Below are positions 54,735-64,000 of a stretch of DNA of 64,000 nt, piece after piece; position 1 is the first letter of the stretch, and each line of letters starts with the position of its first letter. Source of the DNA: Microcoleus sp036704825 (GTDB taxonomy: Bacteria > Cyanobacteriota > Cyanobacteriia > Cyanobacteriales > Microcoleaceae); NCBI GenBank assembly GCA_036704825.1, contig JAUBSN010000028.1:1-64000 (forward strand). The letters run 5' to 3'. The translations under genes were made by a program, and so were the position numbers. Under the pieces are notes generated by a model. The model ran no database searches. It saw nothing but the letters and a program-made list of their open reading frames with translations, and was not told where the DNA came from.

Positions 54735-57700
54735 TTATGAGTCCAATGGAGGAATTTCAGTTAAAAAATTACCTTTAATTAGATTAAGAATTTGCTCAAA
54801 TTGATACTGGTTGGCGAGTTCCGTCAGATAAATACCCAATTGAGCGAGGTCTGAGGAAAGTTCAGCTACCAGTTCAACGATCGCAAAATCATCCCCACAT
54901 AAAGCAGCATCTTCCAACTCAATCACCCATTCTTGCGGTAATGTCGCCAGAAGCGTTGGATCGAGGGAATCTGGAACCCCAGGGGCAACTGAACAGAGGA
55001 AAGAAGGAAAACAATCTGTTCCCCGTTCCCCCTTTTCTGTTTCCTCTTCCTCATATACATACTCTAAACCAAGGTATTCTGCCATCTTGAGAAAGAGGGT
55101 CTGTTCCCGGAAGGGCTTGCTGATGTAGTCGTTGCAGCCAGCAGTCAGGGCGAGGGCGCGATCGCTCTGGGAAGCCTGGGCCGTAAGTGCAATAATGATA
55201 CTGTTCTGTCCGTCTTCCATTGCCCGAATTTGCTTGGTAGCTTCGTATCCGTCTAAAACGGGCATCCGAATGTCCATCCAGGTTAAGTCGGGTTGCCATT
55301 GTTGCCAAATCTGCACCGCCTGCAGTCCGTTGGTAGCTTCTTTTACCTCTAATCCTAATTGTGTCAGTAATCTGACCATTAGCAAGCGATTTTCTGCTCG
55401 ATCGTCAACCACCAAAATGCGACGGTGCGGTTGATTGGGAGCCAGCCCGATCGCGAGGCGATTATTCTCTTCGGGTGTAACATTAACTCCGCTGATGGGG
55501 CTGACGGGAAGTGTAAAGGTGAAGGAACTCCCCTGTCCCAGAGTGCTGCTGACAGAAATTTTTCCGCCCATGAGTTCCAACAATTTGCGGCTAATGGTCA
55601 GACCTAGCCCAGTACCGCCGATCGATCGCTTCCCAGCTTGGGCTTGCACAAACGCATCGAAGATGGTATCGATTTCGACCGATGCAATCCCTACACCTGT
55701 GTCAGCGACTACAAACTGGAGAATCGGCCGAGTTGCGGTTAATGCCCCTGTACCGTTCGCCTCAATGCTGACTTGCAAAGTAATGCTTCCCCTCTCGCTA
55801 AATTTGATGGCATTACTCAGCAGATTGAGCAAAACCTGGCGCAGTTTTTGAGCATCGACAAGCATAAATTGGGGAACTTCTGGCTCAATCTCGAAACAAA
55901 GGTCAAGTCCTTTAGAACTTGCTCGTTCCGCCAACATATTTCGGAGGGAATGCAGCAGCGCAATTAAGTCCAATCCGCTTTCTTCAACTGTGCAGTGTCC
56001 CGATTCAATTTTCGAGAGATCCAGCACATCGTTAATCAAACTCAAGAGGTGATCGCCGCTGCGACTAATTGTCTGCAAGTCTTTTTTTTGGTTGGGAGTT
56101 AGGGAGGGGTCGTGGGCCATCACCTGAGCAAATCCCAGAATCACGTTGAGGGGAGTGCGTAATTCGTGGCTCATATTGGCGAGGAAGGTACTTTTTGCCA
56201 AGTTCGCTGCTTCTGCAGCTTCCATTGCGCGCTGCAGTACCAGTTCTTTTTGTTTGCGATCGCTGATGTCTTTGTGCGTTCCAATCATCCGCAAAGGCTT
56301 ACCGCGTTCATCGCAAGTAACGACTTTCCCGTAGTTGGCGATCCACTTCCACTCACCTGACTTGCAACGCAGGCGATAGTCAAAGGCATACTTAACTGAG
56401 CTATCTTGCAAGTGACTGTTGAGAGACTCCAAAACCCAGAATTTATCATCAGGATGAATGATCCGTTCCCAGAGGTTCCAATCCATCACCAATTCACCCG
56501 GCTTGTAACCCAGCATCTCCTGGTAGTAGGAATTAATGTAAACTTCTCCAGTTTCAATTTTCCAATCCCACAGTCCATCTCCAGAGGCTTCTAGTGCCAG
56601 CATCAAGCGTTCCTCACTCCGTTGTAAAGCGGTTTCCGCTTGATGCTGTCGCGTCACATCGATCGCCACACCACCTACTAGCATTTGCCCAGATAAGTCG
56701 GGGATGAGAAATTTGTAAACCAGAAACTCGCCCAGGGTTCTATCTCGACGGGACGCAATCTCGATCGTTTCCATGACCTCGTTGGTTTGAGCAACCTTTT
56801 GGATATTGTCTATAAATTGTTGGGCGATGGCGGCGGGGTAAAGTTCAAAAATGGATTTTCCAATCACATTGTCAGTGGGTAACTCGAAGGTATTGAGATA
56901 AGTCTGGCTGGCATAGAGCATTACACCATTTTCATCGGTAATCCAGGCAGGGGCAGGGCTGTGATTCATGAAGGCTTGGAAGCGAGTTTCACTCTTTCGG
57001 AGTGCCTGTTCTGCTTGTTGGCGTTGTGCTTCGTTGCGTTTGCGATCGCTAATATCCCGGCAGATACAGAAGTTCATCATCTCATCTTGTAATTCCACCC
57101 GGTTCCAGCTAATTTCCACGTCATATACAGAACCATCCTTGCGGCGATGTCGCGTTTCAAACAGCGGAATAACCTCCTCTCTCTGCAGCATAAGTTGTAG
57201 TTCTTCCTCCGTCCATTCAGCATCCCAATCAAACACGCTCAGATTCAGGGTTTCTTCTAGCGTGTAGCCCAGCATTTGAGCAAAACTGGAACTAGCTTCG
57301 ACAACTTTTCCGAACCAATCCATGACCACAACACCGTCCAGGGAAGTGTTGAAGAAGGCTTTACTCCGCAGGAGTTCCTGTTCTAGTGCAAGTTCGGCTG
57401 TTTTGCGATCGCTAATATCTTTCATGAAGCAGTAATGCCCCAAAACTTGATGCTGTTCGTCGTAAGTTGAAATCATCACCACTTGTTTGTAAAAAACCGA
57501 ACCGTCTTTACGAAGCCCTTTCGTTTCAACTTCAACTCTGCCCTCTTTCACCATCTGCAAATAGAGGGCAATCAGTTTTTTCAACTCGTCTGGATGTACG
57601 GTATTTTGCCAGGACATCCCGATCATTTCTTCTGGCTGATAGCCTGTCATGTCAGCATATGCTTTATTGACATAGAGGTAACGCCCTTGTCTATCTAGTT

Positions 57701-60224
57701 TGGAAATGCCGGCAACCGCATTTTTCATCACCTCACTCATTTCTCTAAGCTCTGCTTCTGCGTGTTTGCGATCGGTGATATCTTCTGAAAAACAAAGCAG
57801 GTACTGGGGCTGATGCTGTTCGTCGTAAATTGGAATCTTCACCGTATGCAGCCAACGTTTTCCCAGACAATGACTGTCAATAACTTCTTCGAGAATATCC
57901 TCTGTCTGACCTTTCTCAAAGGCTTCTCTATCCTTTTGGTCAAAAAAGATAGCCTGTTCTGTTGGAAAAAAATCATAGCCGCTTTTGCCGATCGCTTCTT
58001 CGGCTGAAATGCCAAATAACTGTTCGCTGGTTTTATTCCAAAACTGAAATGTGCCAAATCGTTTAGGCTGTGCGTCCTTAACAAAAACCGCCACCGGTAA
58101 ATTATCCAGAAGTGCTTGTAAGAAATTGCGAGTTTTTTTGATTTCCAGCTCTACTTTTTTGCCTTTACTAAAATCAATAAAGGTAACTACAGTTTGTGTA
58201 ATTTCACCGTTTCGATCGAATTCTGGGTAGGCATTAACTAATACCCAAACACAACTATCAATTTCTTTTTTAATTCCTAAAACATAATTTTTGATGGAAC
58301 TTCCACTGGATAAAACCTGATTTACCGGATATTCCTCTAGGGGCATAACGCTGCCATCTTCCCGCACAAAATGCCAGGCCGGAGATATCGCAGTTTTTCC
58401 CAGCATTTGATCTATGGAAAGCCCTAGTAATTCACCAGCTCTTTCATTGCATAATTGAATGCTGGTATCTGTCGCATGAATCACAAAACCCGCATTTAAG
58501 TTATCGATCAATTGGCGATATCTGGCTTCGCTGACCTGTAAAGCAACTTCAGCTTGCTTGCGCTCCGTAATGTCAGTGTGAGATCCAGCCATCCGAATTA
58601 CCTTACCTGCATCATCCCAAAGCGCCTGACCGCGATCCAAAATCCATTTGTAGGAACCATCTTTGCAGCGAACGCGATGTTCTGTGAGATAGAAAGGAGT
58701 TTTCTTGGCAAAATGGTCTTGAACGGCTTGCATCACCCATCCCAAATCATCGGGATGTACCAGATTAGTCCATTCGTCTAGAATGTTTTGGATTTCGCGG
58801 TCTTCATAGCCCAGCATTTGCTTCCAGCGACTAGAAAAGAAGACCTCGTTAGTTTGAACATTCCAATCCCAAATGCCGTCATTATTCCCGCGTACAGACA
58901 GTTCCCAGCGTTCTTCACTTTCACGTAGTGCTGCTTCTGCTTGTTTGCGGTCAGCAATATTCCGCGCAATCTTTGAGACTCCAATTATATTCCCTGCTTT
59001 GTCTTTAATGGGGGAGACACTCATCGAGACATCGATTAATGTTCCATCTTTCCTCAGCCTCTTTGTATCGTAGTGTTCGATGTGTTCTCCTCGGTGGATT
59101 TTGGTGAGAATTTCGTTTTCCTCATCTCGACATTCTGCAGGAATTAGTTTTCTCGCTGATTGCCCTACTATTTCCACGGCTGTATATCCAAAAATTGTTT
59201 CTGCTCCTACATTCCAACTCGTAACTACACCATCTAAATCTTTACTGAGAATGGCATCTTCCGAAGATTCAACGATCGCAGCTAGTCGGGCGATCGCAAT
59301 TTCTGCCTGTTGTCGCCGGTGAATTTCCCATTTCAACTGGCGATTGGCTTTTTTGAATTTATCGACTTTGCAATAACTAACTTGTGCCAGATACATGACC
59401 CACACAAGCAGCACAACTAAAACTAAGCCACCAATTAATACAACTCTCTGCCAATAAAACTTGACATTTTCAACTAATTCTAAACTTGGATAAACATCTA
59501 TTCTCCAGTCTGCACCGTAGGCTTTCACTACAACTGTTTTTCGATCGGAATCTGGAGACAAAGACTCTTGACCGTAGAGCAAATTTGTGCCGCCATAGAT
59601 AGCAACCTTGTACCCGGGCGATACTTTTAAAATACTTTCAAATAGAGTTTGAAACTGAAAAAATCCGACAATCAACCCATCAAAACGTTCGCCTACAAAC
59701 AAAGGAAAACTTGCTAGAAATCCTTGTTCCCCTTGAACAAGTAAAATATTGCGACTTAAGATAGGTTGACGCAAATCACGAGCTACTTGCAAAGTAATTT
59801 TGCGACGCAGTTCCCCATTCAAATCTAGGTTTTGCGCTGCCTCATTCCCTGCCGCTGGCGCAACCCATCGCACTTTAAATGATGGATCGACTAATTGGAT
59901 CGCCTGATAACCGTAGAAATCCTTTACATAAGCCTCTGCATCGGCTTCCCAAAGAGCCTTTGGTGTACCGCCATCGGCTTGCCAGCGATTCGCCATTTGC
60001 CTAAGCGTCAACACCCGAATGGATAATCCTTCGGTGAGTTGTGACTGAATCGCATTGGCTTCCTGCTGAATTAACTGCTCGATGTGAATTTGTCCGTTGA
60101 TGGTTAGCTGTTGCCACGTAAATAAAACAGCAAGAGAGGCCACCACACCAAGCAAAAGAGGCAGCAATCGCTTAAGTCGTGTTTGGCGTAAACTTATAAT
60201 TACTTTGCGTCGAGGCATCACCAT
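54735..60224 (-). CDS. Membrane hybrid histidine kinase with eight PAS domains
   Basis: 1829 aa. Two membrane segments (about 18-40 and 260-285) enclose an extracellular CHASE-like sensor. Eight PAS domains follow, recognised by repeated blocks such as FGYTAVEIVGQ, MLGYEDREI, LLGLSIDQMLG, MTGYQPEEMIG, MLGYTLEETL and MLGYKPGEL, several with PAC ends (DISDRK). The kinase has SHELRTPLNVILGF near 1350 and a C-terminal receiver DIRMPVLDGYE near 1651. No Hpt domain is recognised at the end. Ligands are unknown; PAS number suggests several internal inputs. No clear RBS decides between ATG 60224 and an internal ATG a few codons on. Confidence 0.93.
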   Translation of the reverse strand: MVMPRRKVIISLRQTRLKRLLPLLLGVVASLAVLFTWQQLTINGQIHIEQLIQQEANAIQSQLTEGLSIRVLTLRQMANRWQADGGTPKALWEADAEAYVKDFYGYQAIQLVDPSFKVRWVAPAAGNEAAQNLDLNGELRRKITLQVARDLRQPILSRNILLVQGEQGFLASFPLFVGERFDGLIVGFFQFQTLFESILKVSPGYKVAIYGGTNLLYGQESLSPDSDRKTVVVKAYGADWRIDVYPSLELVENVKFYWQRVVLIGGLVLVVLLVWVMYLAQVSYCKVDKFKKANRQLKWEIHRRQQAEIAIARLAAIVESSEDAILSKDLDGVVTSWNVGAETIFGYTAVEIVGQSARKLIPAECRDEENEILTKIHRGEHIEHYDTKRLRKDGTLIDVSMSVSPIKDKAGNIIGVSKIARNIADRKQAEAALRESEERWELSVRGNNDGIWDWNVQTNEVFFSSRWKQMLGYEDREIQNILDEWTNLVHPDDLGWVMQAVQDHFAKKTPFYLTEHRVRCKDGSYKWILDRGQALWDDAGKVIRMAGSHTDITERKQAEVALQVSEARYRQLIDNLNAGFVIHATDTSIQLCNERAGELLGLSIDQMLGKTAISPAWHFVREDGSVMPLEEYPVNQVLSSGSSIKNYVLGIKKEIDSCVWVLVNAYPEFDRNGEITQTVVTFIDFSKGKKVELEIKKTRNFLQALLDNLPVAVFVKDAQPKRFGTFQFWNKTSEQLFGISAEEAIGKSGYDFFPTEQAIFFDQKDREAFEKGQTEDILEEVIDSHCLGKRWLHTVKIPIYDEQHQPQYLLCFSEDITDRKHAEAELREMSEVMKNAVAGISKLDRQGRYLYVNKAYADMTGYQPEEMIGMSWQNTVHPDELKKLIALYLQMVKEGRVEVETKGLRKDGSVFYKQVVMISTYDEQHQVLGHYCFMKDISDRKTAELALEQELLRSKAFFNTSLDGVVVMDWFGKVVEASSSFAQMLGYTLEETLNLSVFDWDAEWTEEELQLMLQREEVIPLFETRHRRKDGSVYDVEISWNRVELQDEMMNFCICRDISDRKRNEAQRQQAEQALRKSETRFQAFMNHSPAPAWITDENGVMLYASQTYLNTFELPTDNVIGKSIFELYPAAIAQQFIDNIQKVAQTNEVMETIEIASRRDRTLGEFLVYKFLIPDLSGQMLVGGVAIDVTRQHQAETALQRSEERLMLALEASGDGLWDWKIETGEVYINSYYQEMLGYKPGELVMDWNLWERIIHPDDKFWVLESLNSHLQDSSVKYAFDYRLRCKSGEWKWIANYGKVVTCDERGKPLRMIGTHKDISDRKQKELVLQRAMEAAEAANLAKSTFLANMSHELRTPLNVILGFAQVMAHDPSLTPNQKKDLQTISRSGDHLLSLINDVLDLSKIESGHCTVEESGLDLIALLHSLRNMLAERASSKGLDLCFEIEPEVPQFMLVDAQKLRQVLLNLLSNAIKFSERGSITLQVSIEANGTGALTATRPILQFVVADTGVGIASVEIDTIFDAFVQAQAGKRSIGGTGLGLTISRKLLELMGGKISVSSTLGQGSSFTFTLPVSPISGVNVTPEENNRLAIGLAPNQPHRRILVVDDRAENRLLMVRLLTQLGLEVKEATNGLQAVQIWQQWQPDLTWMDIRMPVLDGYEATKQIRAMEDGQNSIIIALTAQASQSDRALALTAGCNDYISKPFREQTLFLKMAEYLGLEYVYEEEETEKGERGTDCFPSFLCSVAPGVPDSLDPTLLATLPQEWVIELEDAALCGDDFAIVELVAELSSDLAQLGIYLTELANQYQFEQILNLIKGNFLTEIPPLDS

Positions 60225-60946
60225 AAATTAAGCGATAAATGAATACGGCTGTCTTCCCTTTCTTGGGCGATAGTTGGGTAATTTAATGATGCCATAAAAA
60301 AGTTTATATCGTGAAAACCAGTTAGCCATAAGACAATATCTAAACTTGATTCCCCCTACATTGAGCTATTATATTCCACGGCAAAGAATGTTGTTATTTA
60401 AGACCTAGCCCTATAACTAGATTTAGAGAGAGCAAGCGGCCACATCTGTTCAGATTGTAAATAGGTATTGTTTGCCAACATTGGCGACAAAACCAGCAGA
60501 TTTGATGCTTGCGAACGCGACTGAGCATTTGATTCGAGCAGCAGGGGAGTGTGTTCTAAAGACCTATTTTTTAACTAATGGGTATTTGATTCTTGTTGCA
60601 AAGTGCTGTAAGCTCGGTTGAAGCAACCATAACAATACCCTAGAAAAAAAAAATAAAGATTTGGTAAAGAATATAAAACGGTTAAGGAAAAGATACAAGT
60701 TTAAACATTCCGTAATAAAATTAAAAGCGCCGAGAGTTTTTATCCCACAATACGCACCTTGTAAGGTCCGATCTGGTTTGTTATAATTGTATACTATTCA
60801 GATGCAGCTTGCGATCCCCGTTCCTAGATAAAATGGTTTTCCTGTTCCCTGTTCCCTGTTCCTTAATTGGATATGAGGCTCTAAATCCCAGCCTAACACA
60901 TTGGCACTTTGAACGAGAACCATAGCTGGAGCGAGGGGATTCACTA

Positions 60947-61135
60947 TCACTGCTGGCAGGTGATACGGAAACTTTTAATTAATTGTTGACTGTAGCAAGG
61001 TAATAAGTTGTCAAAACAATTCTTGCCCAAAAGTTCTTTGTGTGTATAACCCGTGAGGCAGAAGAAAACAGGATTTACGTAGTTAACATTTCGCAGTCGA
61101 TCGAGTCGGACGCCGATCGACTGCACGTTATCCAA
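60947..61135 (-). pseudogene. PAS-domain fragment
   Basis: A 62-codon frame contains VNYVNPVFFCLTGYTHKELL and LGKNCFDNLL, the middle of a PAS domain (xYVNPAFxxxTGYxxxELLGKN). The start and the rest of the domain and protein are missing. It is probably the remnant of a further kinase, perhaps related to the gene at 54735-60224. Confidence 0.55.
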
Positions 61136-61433
61136 TAGCGATCGCCAGCTTCGTTATTGATGATAGCCGATCGCGCGGGCAAAGCAATTAGGTTATCGGC
61201 TTGGCGATTTTGGCTGTGCCAGCTTTTTTGGGGCTGATATAAGCAATCCTTGCAGGAGTCGTAAATTTTTTACTCCACCCCAACCCTCCCCGAACCCGCT
61301 GGGAGTAAGAAATTGACAAATGATTTAGGATTGGTATAGTGCTGTTGCTACTTCAGCGCATTTATCTTAATCCGCGCGATTTTAAAGCAGAAGCTTTAGA
61401 AATCAAATGTCAGTTTGCCAGAGTTTTTAACTA

Positions 61434-61477
61434 ATGACTGCGGACTGCGGACTGCGGACTGCGGATTGCGGACTGCA
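61434..61477. repeat. Tandem GGACTGC heptamers
   Basis: About six copies of a 7-bp unit (GGACTGC, one as GGATTGC), followed by TAATGACTAATAACTAG-type repeats. Confidence 0.8.
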
Positions 61478-61522
61478 GATTAATGACTAATAACTAGAAT
61501 TAAACAAAACATAGGAGGTTGA

Positions 61523-62869
61523 GTGGTGATAGTTAAAACAGCAACAAAGTGCCTTATTACCTTAGAAGGCGTTAGCAAAGCTTACCAGCAGCCCAACGGT
61601 CAAAAAATATCTATTTTAGAGCCAATTAATTTAGATTTGCGATCGGGCGAAATAGTAGCTTTGCTCGGCCCTTCCGGTTCGGGAAAATCAACATTAATGC
61701 GAATGATTGCCGGACTTATCCCGCCCACCGCAGGTCAAGTTCTCTACCACAATCGTCCTTTAGTCGGCTTAAATCCTGGGGTGGCAATTGTATTTCAAAA
61801 CTTTGCCCTTTATCCCTGGCTGACGGTACTAGAAAATGTAGAATTAGGCTTAAAAGCTAAAGGAGAATTCCCCGAACCGCGCCGACAAAAAGCCTTGCGG
61901 ATGATTGATATTATCGGTTTAGACGGATTTGAAAATGCTTATCCGAAAGAACTTTCCGGCGGAATGCGGCAGCGGGTGGGATTTGCTAGAGCTTTGGCGG
62001 TGGAACCCGAATTGCTTTGCATGGATGAACCGTTTTCAGCTTTAGACGTGCTGACAGCAGAAAACTTGCGGTTTGAGTTATTAGATTTGTGGCTGGAAAA
62101 GAAGATTCCTACTAAAGCGGTGTTAATCGTCACTCACGGGATTGAGGAAGCGGTAATTTTAGCCGATCGAGTTGTAGTCTTGGGCCGCAATCCGGGGCGA
62201 ATTCGCGCCGAATTGACAGTGACTTTGCCGCACTACCGCGATCGCAAAACAGCAGAATTCCAAGCTATCGTAGACCAAGTTTACAAAATTCTCACCAATC
62301 CCGACTTGAGCGACGAAACAGTGACTGCACCTGCTGAAAGCGCGGCTGCTGTGTCTCCACCTCAACCCCCTCAAAGCGCTAATTACCAATCTCTGCCGCA
62401 GGTCCGACCCGGTGCGATCGCAGGTTTGTTGGAACTCTTGGAAGACCGCAAAGAGCAGGATCTCTACCGCCTGGGTCAAGAATTAATGTTAGAGGTTGAC
62501 GACATTTTGCCGATCGTGGAAGCAGCCAAATTAATGGATTTTCTGGTAATCCAAGAAGGCGACCTCCTTTTAACACCAGTTGGCATTGAGTTTATTGCCG
62601 GCGGAATAGACCAGCGCAAACAAATTGTTCGCACCCAAATTCTCAGCAATATTCGCCTCGTACAGCAAATTTCTCGAATGCTTCAGGCCAAGCGCAATCA
62701 CCGCATTTCTGAAGAGTTGATTTTGGATATTCTCGAAGCCCACTTTAGTCCCAAAGAAGCAATGCGACAATTGCAAACTGCTATTGACTGGGGTCGCTAT
62801 GCAGAGTTATACAGTTACGATGAGCCAGGGGGCGAAATCTTCTTAGAATCAGAAGATAAACCTGAGTAG
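61523..62869 (+). CDS. ABC transporter ATPase with AAA-associated C-terminal domain
   Basis: 448 aa. It begins with GTG, preceded by a perfect AGGAGG, so the start is well supported. The ATPase part (1-255) has Walker A GPSGSGKST, the Q-loop IVFQNFALYPWL, signature LSGGMRQR, Walker B LLCMDEPF and H-loop VTHG. It is of the nitrate/sulfonate/taurine (SsuB/TauB/NrtD) class. A Pro/Gln-rich linker leads to a C-terminal domain of about 160 residues (DDILPIVEAAKLMDFL and so on), the AAA-associated C-terminal domain seen in some of these ATPases. It should drive import together with the permease encoded next; substrate unknown. Confidence 0.92.
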   Translation: MVIVKTATKCLITLEGVSKAYQQPNGQKISILEPINLDLRSGEIVALLGPSGSGKSTLMRMIAGLIPPTAGQVLYHNRPLVGLNPGVAIVFQNFALYPWLTVLENVELGLKAKGEFPEPRRQKALRMIDIIGLDGFENAYPKELSGGMRQRVGFARALAVEPELLCMDEPFSALDVLTAENLRFELLDLWLEKKIPTKAVLIVTHGIEEAVILADRVVVLGRNPGRIRAELTVTLPHYRDRKTAEFQAIVDQVYKILTNPDLSDETVTAPAESAAAVSPPQPPQSANYQSLPQVRPGAIAGLLELLEDRKEQDLYRLGQELMLEVDDILPIVEAAKLMDFLVIQEGDLLLTPVGIEFIAGGIDQRKQIVRTQILSNIRLVQQISRMLQAKRNHRISEELILDILEAHFSPKEAMRQLQTAIDWGRYAELYSYDEPGGEIFLESEDKPE

Positions 62870-63303
62870 TTATTTGCTATTGGTTATTTGTTATTGGTTA
62901 GTTGTGAGTTGTTGGTAAGCTGTTGTGCATTTAAATTGTATATTTCGAGTCCCGATCGAACAATCGTCAAATCCTCTCCCCCGATCCCCATCGGACCCTC
63001 TCCCTCTCTAATACCATAGGCAATCTAGATGCAACACAGCTTATCTTAGTCTTGTTTGCTGGTATCTTAGTCTTAGTCTTAGTCTTGTTCCCAGGCTCTC
63101 TCTGCCTGGGAATACATACCCGGAGGCTGTGCCTCCAATAACCAATAACAATAACCAATAACCACCAATAACCAATAACAATAACCAATAACAATAACCA
63201 ATGCCCGATGCCCGATGCTTCGACTTTGCTCAGCACAAGTGCCCGATGCTTCGACTTTGCTCAGCACAAGTGCCCGATGCCCGATGCCCAATAACTAATT
63301 ATT
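62870..63303. repeat. Repeat-rich gap between ABC ATPase and permease genes
   Basis: Contains (CTTAGT)n near 63044-63085, a 9-bp hairpin TTCCCAGGC/GCCTGGGAA (63088-63112), a GGAGGC/GCCTCC hairpin (63122-63136), CAATAAC repeats (63136-63202) and two exact 31-bp units beginning GCCCGATGCTTCG (63210-63240, 63241-63271). No gene is seen. The repeats may lower read-through between the two transporter genes. Confidence 0.75.
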
Positions 63304-64000
63304 ATGACAAGACCTCTAACACCCGCCAATAAAACTTTAGAAAGGTCAGCTTGGACTTGGCAAGACGGTTTGCTGATTCTAGCAATCTTCTGTCTAATTT
63401 TGGTGATTGTCCAAACAGCTTCTCAATTCAGCAGTGACTACAACCCAAATTTTCAAATTGAGACCACGCTGAATGTTTTGCCTGAATATACAGCCCAGAC
63501 TCTTTTACGCATGGCAGCAGCCTATTTTTTATCGCTGCTGTTTACCCTAGTTTATGCCTATTGTGCTTACCGCTTCCCCCTGGCAGCCAAAATTTTAATT
63601 CCCTTGTTAGACATTTTGCAGTCGATTCCGGTTTTATCTTTTTTGCCGGGAGTTGTTTTAGCGCTAGTTACTTTATTTCCCGGTCAAAGAATCGGCGTAG
63701 AACTCGCATCAATTATCTTAATATTTACTGGGATGACTTGGAATATGACTTTTAGTTTCTATCAGTCGCTTTCCGCGATTCCGCGAGAACTTAAGGAAGC
63801 TGCTCGAGTTTATCGGCTCAATGCTTGGCAGCGTTTCTGGACGTTAGAATTGCCTGCTGGTGCGATCGGGCTGGTGTGGAACAGCGTCATGTCAGTGGCG
63901 GGCGGCTGGTTCTTTTTGATTGCGATCGAATCTTTTACCTTGGGTGACAAAAGCTTTAATTTGCCCGGACTCGGTTCCTATTTGGCCAAGGCAGCTAATC
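63304..64000 (+). CDS. ABC transporter permease, partial at window end
   Basis: The open frame from ATG 63304 runs beyond the window (at least 232 codons). It has several membrane segments and the permease EAA loop (LKEAARVYRLNAWQRFWTLE), typical of BPD-type permeases of the nitrate/sulfonate/taurine importers (SsuC/TauC/NrtB). The N-terminus is cytoplasmic, with TM1 near residues 20-40. It follows the cognate ATPase gene in the same direction. If the family's double-length form occurs here, a second permease half would lie beyond the window. Confidence 0.88.
   Translation, partial: MTRPLTPANKTLERSAWTWQDGLLILAIFCLILVIVQTASQFSSDYNPNFQIETTLNVLPEYTAQTLLRMAAAYFLSLLFTLVYAYCAYRFPLAAKILIPLLDILQSIPVLSFLPGVVLALVTLFPGQRIGVELASIILIFTGMTWNMTFSFYQSLSAIPRELKEAARVYRLNAWQRFWTLELPAGAIGLVWNSVMSVAGGWFFLIAIESFTLGDKSFNLPGLGSYLAKAAN

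Larger units (their letters stand above)
60225..61522. other. 1.3-kb region with no intact gene
   Basis: AT-rich DNA with short tandem repeats (TTCCCTG units near 60842-60863; GGACTGC units 61434-61477) and one decayed PAS fragment. Promoters for the PAS kinase (minus) and the ABC gene (plus) should lie at its ends, but I see no convincing boxes. Confidence 0.5.

Noticed and set aside
60947..61135. Intact small PAS protein
   Set aside because: The frame holds only the middle of a PAS domain and lacks the ends of the fold, so it is treated as a fragment.
63136..63271. CRISPR-like short repeats
   Set aside because: The CAATAAC and 31-bp units are adjacent tandem repeats without unique spacers of regular length; no cas genes are present.

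Overview
The window looks like a chromosome segment of a filamentous cyanobacterium, probably Oscillatoriales (Microcoleus/Oscillatoria-like). The HIP1 octamer GCGATCGC and its core CGATCG are scattered throughout. The gene families are typical of that group: a phytochrome hybrid kinase, a multi-PAS hybrid kinase, toxin-antitoxin pairs among decayed repeats, and large NRPS/PKS genes. The genus is an inference; no rRNA or tRNA gene was found.

Region 1 (about 0.2-37.3 kb) is a hybrid NRPS/PKS locus in two divergent arms. The minus-strand arm reads, in order of transcription: a CmlA-like di-iron hydroxylase (17574-15979), NRPS module C*-A-PCP-E with a degenerate C motif (15930-11365), module C-A-PCP (11350-8123), a membrane-anchored SGNH hydrolase (8100-6910), module C-A-PCP-E (6770-2049), a cytoplasmic beta-lactamase-fold serine hydrolase (2039-225) and a terminator hairpin. 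Condensation-domain types and epimerase positions agree with a D-L-D order. No thioesterase domain exists anywhere, so the serine hydrolase is the best candidate for the release or cyclising enzyme (penicillin-binding-protein-type thioesterase). The plus-strand arm has a Tyr-type NRPS module whose A domain is interrupted by an unusual methyltransferase (18474-22817), and a PKS module split over two genes with rearranged domains (KS-AT-KR-DH, then ER-ACP). It ends with a free-standing condensation protein that has a TubC docking domain. Between the arms' genes lie a TnpB remnant and a glycosylation-like set (toroid protein, GT-C membrane transferase, flippase-like protein, GT2).

Region 2 (37.3-46.6 kb) is a decayed accessory zone. 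It holds IS630 and IS1182 transposase remnants, an M20 amidohydrolase, three small ribbon-helix-helix-like regulators (two with nearby perfect palindromes), and a RelE-type and a PIN-type toxin-antitoxin pair. The two pairs are interleaved with three copies of a repeat carrying the same decayed small gene. It ends with a large DUF262-DUF262-HNH protein, a candidate restriction/defence nuclease.

Region 3 (46.6-64 kb) is more ordinary: aspS, a helical repeat protein, a crcB fluoride-channel gene broken by a TA-flanked MITE, and a signalling set (REC-GGDEF, bacteriophytochrome-type hybrid kinase, eight-PAS hybrid kinase). It closes with an ABC transporter ATPase and a permease that runs off the end of the window.

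All functional calls come from motif recognition by eye. A-domain specificities were read by hand alignment to the GrsA pocket positions and are approximate.
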